The notes under the pieces were generated by a model. The model was given only the letters and a program-made list of their open reading frames with translations, had not been told where the DNA came from and did no database searches. The position numbers and the translations under genes were made by a program. A stretch of 64,000 bases of DNA from Hysterangium stoloniferum (Eukaryota > Basidiomycota > Agaricomycetes > Hysterangiales > Hysterangiaceae): NCBI GenBank assembly GCA_015178975.1, contig WHVD01000007.1, forward strand, positions 496,001-560,000. Reading direction: 5' to 3'. Below are positions 23,046-33,700 of this stretch, piece by piece (the stretch's first letter is position 1; every line of letters begins with the position of its first letter).

Positions 23046-23764
23046 TGGTGGGTAGAAGGTTGTTGTGATACCGGAAGGGGATGCTGCGTTTTTGAGGTGA
23101 AGTCATCAGGGGAATTTATTTCTAGGTATAGCATTGTGGCAGTGCTTTATACCAAGTGTTTCATCCCTTCCTTTTAACCGACTTGAAGCCCCTCAACCAC
23201 CTTCATTCATGCAGGTTCCAGGATACTCTCAAGTTTCCCAACTATGTGATACTATAATGTCTTACTCTTCAACAGCTCGTCTACGGCAGAGAACAGATAT
23301 GACAGCTACGAATAGTTTGATAGTCTTCACCGCATAATGTGGCAACGTCCGACTTCTTGAGCGCTAGATCTTTGGGCAATTCGGCTTTTGCGTTGATTGA
23401 GAAGTGACATATCGATTGATAGAATATGTAAATGCAGGGGATGCTATCCATGAAGTCCTTTTGTACAGCCTTGGGCGCTGTCCACTCGGGCTACATCTGA
23501 CGCAAACATCCGCTTCGTGTTCAATTCTTTCAGAATCCCAACAAAGATCCCATTGTAATAATTCATTACTTAGGGTGGGTGGTTGGCGTCGAGCGTGAAT
23601 ATGCCTGTTTGTGGCGAGTCTCTCAGCTTTTCATTACCAAATTGTGCATGTAATCTATAATCAGTAATTAATAACTCATGTTATTTATTAGGGACTTGTT
23701 TTTAGGCTCATGGATGTGAGTAGGCAACGGAGCTCAACCTCTTTGTGGGTTCCGCTATGAAGGA
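23046..23764 (-). other. 5' flank of copy 6
   Basis: About 23046-23690 is the family 5' flank in reverse, degenerate at its outer end. The short stretch 23690-23764 before the next insertion is not matched elsewhere. No gene is seen. Confidence 0.5.
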
Positions 23765-24011
23765 TGTAAGGGAGTGAGACTCCCTACACTGTGATTTGGT
23801 AATAATTAGTTCTATTGTTGTCCACATCCCATTGTAGTCCACATCCCATTGTAGTCCACATCCTATTGTAGTCCACATCCCATTGTTGCTGACATCTCAT
23901 TGTTCTCCACTAGTATATATTATGTACATGTGGATTTCAATACAGTAGTGGTTTATTCCTTATCACTCATTCTAGTGTCTGTCTGCACCTGCAGCAGATA
24001 CTAGTCTTACA
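23765..24011. mobile_element. Probable solo LTR with 17-bp minisatellite
   Basis: The insert begins TGTAAGGGAG and ends AGTCTTACA. AAGGA precedes it (23760-23764), and the A that ends it is followed by AGGA, so a 4-bp AGGA duplication is certain and 5 bp is possible. It contains about five copies of a 17-bp repeat (GTCCACATCCCATTGTA) at 23820-23904 and a TATATATTA box near 23914. It lies between the inner and outer 5' flank blocks of copy 6. The family is not identified. The 24016-24270 stretch beyond it is also unmatched, so the real insertion may be longer. Confidence 0.5.
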
Positions 24012-25054
24012 AGGAATAGCGTAATCCCTCAGAGAGCTCTTTGCAAAAGGGAACAAAATGAGTAGGACTAGGTTCCTATTCGAAAGAGACTAAGGTAACA
24101 ATACAAGGGATCTACCTATTATTTATGATAATAGTAGCATAGTCCCTTGCAACAAGTAAAAACCCATGAAACAACCAACTAGTAGTCCAAGACACCACGG
24201 GCCAGGTGGGCCCGGTGGGCCCAGCAGCCCCGATGTCAAGTCCACCCTAACCCAAGTCCGCTACCGTTACACTCTTGCATGTGGAGCTCGTCGGGCTTTT
24301 AAAGATTCAGCATTCTCACTATGTTTTTGGGTGACCTTTTACTACCACCTTGTCGACCTCTACGGCGCTGCCCACTCCATTCTTCCCTGGAACTTCACAA
24401 AAGTTCTTGTACTAATCTTAATTCCTTACCACTATAGTGATTCGGTATCGTACCCAGGCTTGTTATGTCAGTTGAACCTTTTACTTTTTTGCAAGGTTCT
24501 TGGGTTCACAATCAAAGAGTAGCGGGAGTCCGTATGAAGTGCTAATATCACATTTGTGGTGCCTTTGGTCTAGAACCACTCTGTGGGCCAATCTACCAAC
24601 AGCATACCTGATGGGAGGGTCTGAACCTGTCGTGGGGATATTCCCATATTTCTCTTCCCTAATTATATCATTCTTCTGGCTCTAGCATTTTCATTTCCAC
24701 TGTTCCTACATGATCCATTATGAAATAATTAGGGCTTCATCTGTGCATTAATTTTGGCCAACGTCTCTTCTCCTCACTCACCACTTGATTTCCCCAAAGG
24801 CTTATGTCTTTCCAAGTTCTAAATTCATGTTCAAGCCTCCTAAGGTGGACATCAGGGTTACACCGACTTGAATTAAACTGATGCTGGAAACAGCAGGAGC
24901 GGAGCAGTGATTGTGACTTGGACTGGAGTATTTCCATCTATGGGAACACTGCTTGACTTGTTGGAGTGAAAGGTAGGGTGGGGGAAGGGAAGGAAGGGGT
25001 GAAAGGCATGCATTTCCTTGTGCTGGTGAGCGCTGGCCCATGGCTTTGGATCAT
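24012..25054 (-). other. Unassigned stretch, then outer 5' flank blocks of copy 6
   Basis: About 24016-24270 matches nothing else; it holds a short open start (MKQPTSSPRHHG) with a GC-rich tract but no recognisable domain. About 24290-24960 matches the outer 5' flank blocks of the gene unit in reverse (compare 45.9-46.6 kb). At 24971-25007 there is a purine run with five G-runs. No gene is called. Confidence 0.45.
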
Positions 25055-25481
25055 GCATAGAAGTCAGGGTACAACCGTGTGCCGCAACATCACATCCTTT
25101 TATCAACCAACAACAGACACGATTACCCACACCGACTTTCCTTCTATGAATTACTATACAGCTCCTCGTGGACGTGGCTGGTTTCGAGATATTTCTGGTG
25201 GTGTATTGAAAGTAGTAGTGGGCGGTATACACCTCAATATAGCGGCTTTGACTCTTCACATGGATGAGAACACGTCACATTCACTGTGGCACAATATCTT
25301 TGCCCTGGAAACCTTCTTCGATGACAGCACACTTTGCCTGGATCATATCAACCAGCTGAATGTGGTTTCCTCACTCGTTGAGCCCTTCCTAAGTTATGTT
25401 GACATTGCTTTACCTTCCAGCATAATTTGATATCCGCCCCATCAAAATATCCCACCAGTCTGATTCTGATACACATGTGTC
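25055..25481 (+). pseudogene. Family gene copy 7 fragment (end of exon 3 to exon 5 start)
   Basis: A forward fragment starts at the GGGTACAACCGTG block at the end of exon 3. It continues through intron 3 (CAACAG acceptor), exon 4 (GWFRDISGGVLKVVVGG, DHINQLNVVSSLVEPFL) and intron 4 to TCTGATTCTGATACAC. The copia element at 25482-30800 interrupts it within the first codons of exon 5. Exon 5 resumes at 30806 for about 50 bp only. There is no upstream exon, so no product is expected. Confidence 0.7.
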
Positions 25482-25801
25482 TGTTAGAAAGTAAAACCTA
25501 AATGTAACTCAGTCACGTTTATCATATAATGGACTGGTATTTTATGTACCTAAATGTAACTAATAAACATTTATTAGTTACATCAAGTATAGATCCATAA
25601 CAACTTTTACTTACCTCAGTCACATTTATTGTATAATGGACTGAGGTAGTACTACTGTAATTCCAGATTATATACTTGACCACGTACATTGCTAGGCACC
25701 ACTAATAACGTGTTGTGGATACCGGGTGCCTGTATCCGATGTTACATGGTCTTGGGATCGGTCAACTTGGGCTGCATGTATTTCGATGGTGTTATCCAAC
25801 A
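25482..25801 (-). repeat. 3' LTR of the copia element
   Basis: 320 bp, TG...CA. It contains a perfect 14-bp inverted repeat with a 2-nt loop at 25554-25583 (arms start ATGTAACTAATAAA). On either side lie two related copies of a GAGTCACATTTATCGTATAATGG-like block. Confidence 0.9.
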
Positions 25802-28800
25802 CTCCTCCTCACCATTGAAACTCCTCACCATTATAACTCCTCCTCGCATGGTGCTTCCTGCATCAAAGACGTAATAAAAAAAACTGTGAGTCTTCGCAAG
25901 TTTCATTGAAGACCTAGAAAACCGCGAATCTTGACAAATTTAGATGGTTCAAGTGGTTTGGTAAAAATATCGGCAAGATTATTAGAAGTATTGACATAAT
26001 ATAGGAAAAAATCTTGTGAAAGGACGCATTCCTGCAGGAAGTGGAATTTAATATCGATGTGTTTGACATGGGAATGTAGGAGAGGATCTTCGGAAAGGTT
26101 AATAGCCGCATTGTTATCACAAAAGATGGTGGTGGAGGTAGAGCAAGGGAATGAGATCCTGGATAGTAATGATCAAAGCCAAGTGCCCTCTTTGACAGTT
26201 TCGAAGGCAGCGACATATTCAGCCTCACAGGAGGAGGCAGCAATGGTTTTTTGTTTCTTCGTGCTCCATGATATGATGCCAGATCCTAAAGTGAAGGTAT
26301 ATCCGCTAATGCTGCGACGGGTATCGAGGCAGTTGGCCCAATCAGAATCAGTATAGCCGGTAAGCATGATATCATTAGAACCACCAAGGCATAGTTTAAT
26401 GTTTCTTGTTCCTTTGAAATAGCAAACAACGTGAATGGCAGCATTCCAGTGTGATGTGGAGTAGCTGTCGAGGAATTGCGAGAGTTGTTGAACAGCAAAA
26501 GATATGTCAGGCCACGTGGATTGCTAAATAAAGGAGTCATCCAATGAGAGATCAATAAGGTATTTTGAGTAGGTTAGTGATTTCAATAGTCGATAGTGAG
26601 GTTCAGTCAAATTTACAAGGTTTGAGGCTGTGATCCATAGGTGTAGAGACAGTAGTAGAATCTGCCTGACCAAATTGACGTATGATTTTATTGATAAGTG
26701 CAGTTTGGGATAGGTGGATGGACTTCGTGGGTCAATCCCAGTCCACCGCGATGCCAACAACAAAATGGATGGAGCCAAGGTCTGAAATAGTCCATACACG
26801 ACGCATTTCATCCTTAAAGGCATTGTTTTCAGTGGCAGTACTCGCTATCGAGAAAAAATCATTGACATGTACTGCAGTGATGATGATACCATTGGGAGTT
26901 TGCCTATAATAAATACACGATTTGCATGTAAGTCGAGTGAAGCCCAAGCGAGCATTTGCTCGTTCATGGTTTTGTTCCATATTCGACCACTTTGTTTCAT
27001 ACCATATAGGCCCCGGACTATCATCCACACGTAGTCTTCTTTCCCAGATTCCTCAAAACCTTCAGGCTGTGCCATGTATTGTACTTCATCATCAGGTAGT
27101 AGACCATAGAGAAAGCGGTTTTGATATCGATTTGTTGTGCATCCCAACCAAGAGTGGTGGCAATATGGAGCAGAATTCACCAGGATTCCATGCATGCAGT
27201 CGGTGAGGTAGTTTTATGGTAGTCTTTTCCATACACTTGTTCAAAACCTTTAAAGACTAACCTGACCTTCCAACGAATGGCTTTTCCAGATTCATCACGT
27301 TTGATGCGAAAAACTGGGTGCCCTTTTCGGATTTTGCATCCCTTGAGGAACTTCAGAACAGGGGATTAGTTTGTACACCCCCATATTCTTGAGGGAGTCC
27401 AACTCTTCCTGGAATCCAGCCTGCCATCTTGAAGCGTCCCCTGAACGAAGGGCTTCAGCCCAAGTAAGTGGCTCATCATTGCATGTTAATGGGTCGATTC
27501 CAAGTGTTTCAGGTAAACCAGGTAAGTCATTATCAGTACTTACTGAATTAGAGAAAGATAACAGGATATGTTGGAGATTATCGTCATTAAGAGTTGGTGT
27601 CAAGGCAGGGATTGCTGTGTGTAACTCATTGATGGTATGTAAACATTCCTGTCGCTGTAATCTCAAATGCTCAGCACTATCCTTTGATTCCTGAATGGCA
27701 CGATCAAGTCGAGCAGTTGACACAGGTTGCCCAGCAGTTGATCGACTTGAATGCCGAAGGGAGAGATCTGGTGGATCATTGATCTCCTGCATGGGAGGTA
27801 AAGTCTGCTGTGGTATGATCACTGGAGAATCAGGCAGGACAGGATTATCAAGGGATTGATAGTCAGGAGATGAGGGTATTAATTCCGGCTCTGATTCAGT
27901 GTCTAGAGGGTCAGTAGACTTGTTGGTAGTAATATGAGGATGACCATCGTGGCTTTCGAGAAATCAAACATGATAAGAGGTGTAGATGAGCCATGTTTTT
28001 GGATCAAAACACCTGTATGTTTTAGATTTTTCATTATATCCAATTAGAACACATTCAATGGAGTGTTCGTAGATCTTCAGATTTACCCTATTTGAATTAG
28101 GACAAAAGCGTGACAACCTATTTCTCTCATGTAAGAATAGTCTGGTTTTCGTCCATGCCATAGTTCCCATGATGTTTTACCCATTAAGGATTTTGTAGTT
28201 GTTTTGACATGTAAATGAGTCGCGGTGAGATAAAATTTGTCCCATAAATTAGGAGGTAGTCCTGCATATATTCTCATTGTTCTGGCTTTGGCCATTAAAG
28301 TGCGATGCAGCCGTTCAACACGTCCAATGTGTGCAGACGTGTATGGAGCCGTGAATTGGTGATTGGTTCCCCGAGAGGCCAACCAATGAGCCATTTCATG
28401 GCTTTTGAGTTTGCCATTGTCAGTCTGATAAGTTCCAACTTTTAACCCAGTTTCGACTTTGCGTGCACATTCCCATGACTGAAGATAGGAGAATGCTTCA
28501 CTTTTTAGTTTGAGTAAAATAGTCCAAGAGTAACTCAAATAATCATCTACAATATTCATGATGTAGTTCTGTCCAGTATGTGAAGTGACTGAATTAGGGC
28601 CAGATAAATCTATCCACACTTTCTCCAATTTTCTCGTTGCTCTGTGCCCTTCTCCTGTTTGACGTATTTTTGGGACAGGGGTTTTTGTCTGTTTGCCAAG
28701 AATACAGGCATCACATTTAGTAGGAGTGATGGAAGTGTTGGGGGGTATCACACCTTGGATGAGTCCTGTGTTAAGCATGTTGCGAATGGCTTGGTAATTC

Positions 28801-30480
28801 ACATGACCGAGCCGGCGATGCCAAGATTCAATGGTGGGTGTGTGATGAGCGATGAGAATATGTTCGGTTTGGGCCAAATAGAGATTGAGGGAGTATAGAT
28901 GTTTATGGGGGAGTAGAGTACCTTGGGCTATAGTAGCTCCAGATGATTTTGAGGTAAGCCAACATGAGATGTCATCGAAGTGTGCTATGACGTTTGAATC
29001 TTTTGCCAAGCAATGGGTGGATATTAGTCATACTGTAGCATCCGGGATGTATAAGACATTTTTGAGCAGTATATGTGTACCACAACCTATTCGTAATTTT
29101 ATGTCTCCAATACCGATTGCCCAGACGGAAGAACCACCCAAACCCTTAACAGAGCGGGGAGTGACTGCTTTCAAGGTGAGAACGTCAGTGTGGTTAGGAG
29201 AGATATGTATGGAGGCACCACTATCCATCCAAAAAGGATGCAAGTCATTGGAGATAGGCATTTGAGTGGTGTGGGACACAGGGGTGATATCAGTAGTGTT
29301 GATAGCAGCCATTGTAGGTTTGCTATGTTTAGACCAGTCGATATTTGTCTTCAACTCCTCCTCAATGACAAGCCAGCCATCATACTCAAGTTGATCATCC
29401 GGTGATAAGGGAAGGGAAGGAATGGAGGGTTGGATGACAGAGGCCAGGTTGGCAGTGGGTGTGTTCGAAGAGGAAAGATCAGGTGGGTCAATGTTGATGA
29501 TGTAGATCACACCATCAGCGCCTTGCAGCCAAATGGGGATTTTCAGTTTGGGTGTAGAAGAAATTGAGCTGCTCAGTTTGGGTTCAGGGACAAGTGTGTT
29601 TGGAGCCAGGCCAGTAGATTTAGGGCTACGGGTAGCACGGCGAGCCTGTTTGAATTCCTCAAGGGATTTTCCTGCCATTCCTCCACCAGGACGGATGCAG
29701 AATTCCACCTCATGGTAAGCACGTTTGCAGTTCAAACAGATGACAGATCCAGACTTTGATTGGACTGAGAGGGAAATAGAGTCAGTGGTATGGGTCTTAT
29801 CGGAGTTAAGTAGATTTTGCTCATTATCTAGATAAAAACGTAGTTGGGTAGAGGTGAATGGAGTAGAGTCTGTGGATGCTGAGATATCTCGGGTGATGAT
29901 TGATCACACATTACTGAAGTCATTCCCAAGTGAGCCCAAAAGAGAAATGCATTCAATAAATCCTTTGAGATGTCGCCCATTTCATAGGCACGGTCAATGA
30001 GGGAGCAGATCTTTTCTGCAGTAACGGGTAAGGGAGTAGAGCAGGCACAGCGAGCAGTGAGAGCTTCCTGCAGCAATTGTACCTGGCAGATAGGCCCTTC
30101 GCTTTGGTGGCGTTGCCATATCATCTCCCAACAAGCCTTCACACCCAATTTGCGATCCAGGTAATCCTGCTCAGATGCCTCGACGGTGGAAATAATGAGA
30201 GCAGCAGCTAGGGAATTATTTGCTACCCAGTTGGCCTTGGCGTGAGGTTCAGTGATATCGGGTTCAGGGATTGTGCCATCGATATAACCAGATAGGCCAG
30301 TGAGGGTAATGAAGAGGTCCATGGCACGCAACCAAGGCCGGTAGTTCAATTTTAGTTTGTTGAGTTTAGGACCAGTATAGGTGATATTGGTATGGACAAG
30401 AGTAATAGAGGGTGCAAGTGCATCCATAGATGTTGGGGATGTCATAGTTTGGTTTTACTCAAAGAAATAGGCCCATAACC

Positions 30481-30800
30481 TGTTAGAAAGTAAAACCTAA
30501 ATGTAACTCAGTCACGTTTATCGTATAACGGACTGGTATTTTATGTACCTAAATGTAACTAATAAACATTTATTAGTTACATCGAGTATAGATCCATAAC
30601 AACCTTTACTTACCTGAGTCACATTTATCGTATAATGGACTGAGGTAGTACTACTGTAATTCCAGATTATATACTTGACCACGTACCTTGCTAGGCACCA
30701 CTAATAATGTGTTGTGGATACCGGGTGCCTGTATCCGATGTTACATGGTCTTGGGATCGGTCAACTTGGGCTGCATGTATTTCGATGGTGTTATCCAACA
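30481..30800 (-). repeat. 5' LTR of the copia element
   Basis: 320 bp, about 97.5% identical by eye to the left LTR. It carries the same perfect hairpin at 30553-30582. GTGTC follows at 30801-30805. Confidence 0.9.
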
Positions 30801-30805
30801 GTGTC

Positions 30806-31451
30806 CAAATTCGTGGTTCCTGTGGTTAGACAAGAGACTAATCGAGGTCGATCGTGAGGCTGGCTGAATACAAAGAGGCTCCAATACTATTGCTAAGTCA
30901 GTTTTGAAGATAGCTTTGAATTGCAAGTGTACTTTCCGGTTGCCACAGCATGACTAGTGAAAACAAGAGAAGAGAAATTGCAACTTGATATATAACTATC
31001 CTCATATGAGGAGGGGGTCGACTTCGAATGGGTGGTCGGTAGGTAGTGTAAGACACCTGTCAAGATATTAGGCCCCTTGGTTGTTACGTATATGTTATCA
31101 ACAAACTTCCTTTTTTATCTGCTTCGGATGATTTTTTGGAGGGTTGACTCACAGTCATTTATGTCATTAGCGTAAATTGTTAAGCTTACTATTTTTTGGG
31201 ATTTATTCATGTATGTTGCAAGCCGTTGATTTATTCTGACCCTCGGCGGGGGTCGTACTTTACAGTAGCTTAGTCATACAAATTTAGCCTTGTCCGTTTT
31301 TCTATATACTATCAAGACCTAATACTATTCAAGCCACGAACGGGACAGAGTGCACTACAATCTTCAAGGGTGCTCGCTAATAGCCGGATCATCACGAACG
31401 TGTGCACGCATGGGAGTGGCGCTGAGTGCAGGTCGAAAGGATACGTGAAGT
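30806..31451 (+). other. Copy 7 exon 5 stub, unassigned stretch, outer 5' flank fragment
   Basis: The first 50 bp continue copy 7 exon 5 (CCAAATTCGTGG, ACTAATCGAGGTC). About 30856-31340 is unmatched in the window and has no convincing open frame. About 31340-31451 matches the outer 5' flank block found near 36.96 kb (TGGCGCT(G/C)AGTGCAG). No gene is seen. Confidence 0.5.
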
Positions 31452-31471
31452 CCCTAAACCCTAAACCCTAA
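31452..31471. repeat. Telomere-like CCCTAAA tract at a rearrangement junction
   Basis: The 20-bp tract CCCTAAACCCTAAACCCTAA is nearly three TTTAGGG-type repeats. It lies exactly between a 5' flank fragment on the left and an exon 3 fragment (GTAGTGGAGCTCACTG) on the right, neither of which contains it elsewhere in the window. Confidence 0.6.
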
Positions 31472-31760
31472 GTAGTGGAGCTCACTGAAATCAGCCGTTT
31501 CATTGAACTATGGAGTAACATCTGATTCAAAATACAGATCAGTGTTGGAGGACCACGACTGGCGTGCCGATGCTCTTGTTCCATCTATTCCTCACGCATA
31601 ATTTCTCTTGGATGACACTGGTACACTATCCGAACGAGAGGGAGGGATAGTACTATTATTTGTTCCTTAACTCTCCTTGTGGGAATATTTCTCATTTATG
31701 TAAAGCTAAATTGTATGAAGCAATTCAAAAGTAGATATAGTCACTTTTGATCGGCTTTGT
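31472..31760 (+). pseudogene. Family gene copy 8 remnant
   Basis: A short exon 3 piece (about 50 bp from GTAGTGGAGCTC) is joined directly to the last part of exon 5 (CAGATCAGTGTTGGAGG), followed by the start of the 3' flank to about 31750. Everything between has been deleted. No product is expected. Confidence 0.6.
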
Positions 31761-32470
31761 ATGCCTTGAAGCTGCTGTTTTCAATGCCCAGGAGAGGGAA
31801 ATTGTTATGACACCGCTTCTGCTGTACAATTTACATCCTACCATCCACAACAAAGACAACATTGTCCTGTCTGTGACCGACCGAGTGAGGTTGACGCAAG
31901 AACCTTATAATTATGCCGCCAAGACTGGAATAGTTATTGAAGGAAGGATTGATTTCATGATGTGGGGATACAACACGTCAATCATTAAACACCGGACATA
32001 CATACTCAATGTTTGTAGACCCCCCCCTCCGAATTCGACAGCCGGCATCAGTGCTCTTAGGGTGGCTCTGGACTTCAGATTATATACAGTGGAGGAACGA
32101 TTTATCGTACAAATCGCTCGGCATGTGTCATGTAATCAGCATCCCTTCCTCGTTGACGAACTTGTGTATATCGTGAAAAACATCAGCCATGTGCGTCAGC
32201 TGTCTGGAGAGGAGCGAAGGACTAAACGATGTCATTCTGAAGCTGAGAACTGGATCTTCTGACATCGACTCTGCATGGATCACAGTGCGCAGCTTCAATA
32301 TCATCGCCATTCTCGCTCGTCTCCTTCCACATTGTGAGGCAATGCGTGGCTTAATCACCGAGCAATCCCTCGGTGTCGACCCTTACAGATTGCACCACAT
32401 GGTGAATTTTTTCCTTTGTGTCATCGCTACACCTTTCACTGGTGCATCGGTAAACGTCTAATTCGAACTC
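31761..32470 (+). pseudogene. Family gene copy 9, internally deleted
   Basis: The copy begins at the intron 1 acceptor (TTTTCAATG...GAGAGGGAAATTG) and keeps pieces of exons 2, 3 and 5 with large deletions; exon 1 and exon 4 are missing. An open stretch of 171 codons (31747-32262) runs through exon 2-3 remnants, including VYIVKNISHVRQLSGEE. It crosses former intron positions, so it is unlikely to be a real protein. Exon 5 text CVIATPFTGASVNV ends near 32460. Confidence 0.65.
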
Positions 32471-32990
32471 CACATCAGTGCTAGAGGAACATGGTTGGCC
32501 TGCAGAGGGCTTTGCACCATGCATTCCGCACGATATATAATAATTTCTTTTATATCACGCGGGAAAATCTCATCCAAACTAGGAGGAGGAATACTGCCAT
32601 CGCTCTTCACTTACTCGCTTTCTAACAGGATTTGTATAACCCACGTAACCTGAGCCAATTTATGAGCACATACACTCACATTGTACAATCTCCCTGCGCT
32701 TTTCAGCTTCTCGTTGATGCCTTGCACATGTGGAATGGTATTGACGAGTATTAGTTTGACATCCGATTTATGATAGACCATTACTTCAAATAGAACACCA
32801 CTGGAAAGTCTCAAAGACAGCGACGCCACCGTTATTCGAATGTCAGTTATTTAGGATGGCACCAAGAAAGAAAGCCATTGAAGAACAACACAGGACACTA
32901 GCCATAATCATTCCAATCCAACGACCAATCACCCAGCTCTGTCATCGGAGCATCATTCGGCTCTGCTCTGTTCCTCCGTCACGTCTTCTT
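32471..32990 (+). other. 3' flank of copy 9
   Basis: This matches the proximal 3' flank (ATTATAATTTC, TTCTCGTTGATGCC and GAACACCACTGG blocks), then fades near 32.95 kb. No gene is seen. Confidence 0.5.
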
Positions 32991-33700
32991 CATCCTATGC
33001 TTCCAAAACCCCCCCATACATGACCTCCTGGTGACGTTCCCTATTGGGCCGGCACCGGGAGAAATTATTGCCGCGGTCATATTTCATCTGGCCTGGTGCA
33101 GGGAATTCATCACATGTGTCGTTGAGGCCACAGAGGAGGTTTCTACAATGCAAGAAATGGGACATTCTGTAAGATATACAATATATGCAGATGTCCCGGA
33201 CTTTGAAGATGGAGTAGGGTTAGCGGCGGTTATCTAGTGAGCTTCAAGAGATAGCTGCGAAGCCAGGGAGACCTCAGCAGCACACGGTGTATGAGGGACA
33301 GCTTCTCGGAATAATTATCGCGTTCCATCTCCTAAGCTAACTGACGGACTTCTCGTCGGCAAACATTTATGTTCACAATGAAGCAGCTATTTCGCCACCC
33401 ACAGCCTCAAGGTCTCCTCTTCGTAGATTGGATATATCACCTGGCAACAGCACAGTATGTATCGGTCCCCAATGTTCAAGTGGAGCTGCGATGGGCCCCG
33501 GGACGTAAAGACGTCGCTGGAAATCAAAGAGGTGATAAGTAAGCAAAACGCCCTGAAGGGCATCCCACCAGACCATAGCTCTTCCTCCTCATGTTACACG
33601 ACCACTTACCCATTAGTAAATCCTATCTTATGTAGCCTGGACTTCGTGGCTTGTCTTTGTATGAAGTAAATATAAGGTAATAATGAGAGTGAAATTCATG
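32991..33700 (+). mobile_element. Fossil retroelement RNase H region (LINE-like)
   Basis: Plus-strand text carries RNase H motifs in order: YTIYADVPDFEDGVGLAAVI, then HTVYEGQLLG, then ELRWAPGRKDVAGNQRGDK (33.49-33.54 kb). This pattern is common in non-LTR retrotransposons of agaricomycete fungi, although other retroelements also carry such a domain. The motifs lie in more than one frame, so the copy is decayed. No reverse transcriptase is seen beside it, and it is embedded between family flanks. The last 120 bp, to about 33700, are unassigned. Confidence 0.65.

Larger units (their letters stand above)
25482..30800 (-). mobile_element. Full-length Ty1/copia element, fossil
   Basis: The element has both 320-bp LTRs (25482-25801 and 30481-30800, TGTTAGAAAG...ATCCAACA) and perfect GTGTC duplications (25477-25481 and 30801-30805). 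Its parts run on the minus strand in copia order: gag (about 30445-29740) with a zinc-knuckle-like CxxC...H...C; protease (DSGAS) near 29.15 kb; integrase (28083-29009; HHCC and DDE-type core); reverse transcriptase (about 27200-26730; RGLYGMKQSGRIWNK); and RNase H (26367-26173; YTDSDWA). A polypurine tract adjoins the left LTR. The LTRs differ at about 8 of 320 positions by eye (about 2.5%), so the insertion is fairly recent compared with its surroundings. The interior is broken by several interruptions, so it is presumed inactive. Confidence 0.9.

Noticed and set aside
23820-23904. CRISPR-like array
   Set aside because: The 17-bp units abut without spacers, and the setting is eukaryotic.
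31747-32262. 171-codon protein in copy 9
   Set aside because: It crosses former intron positions and large deletions of the family gene.
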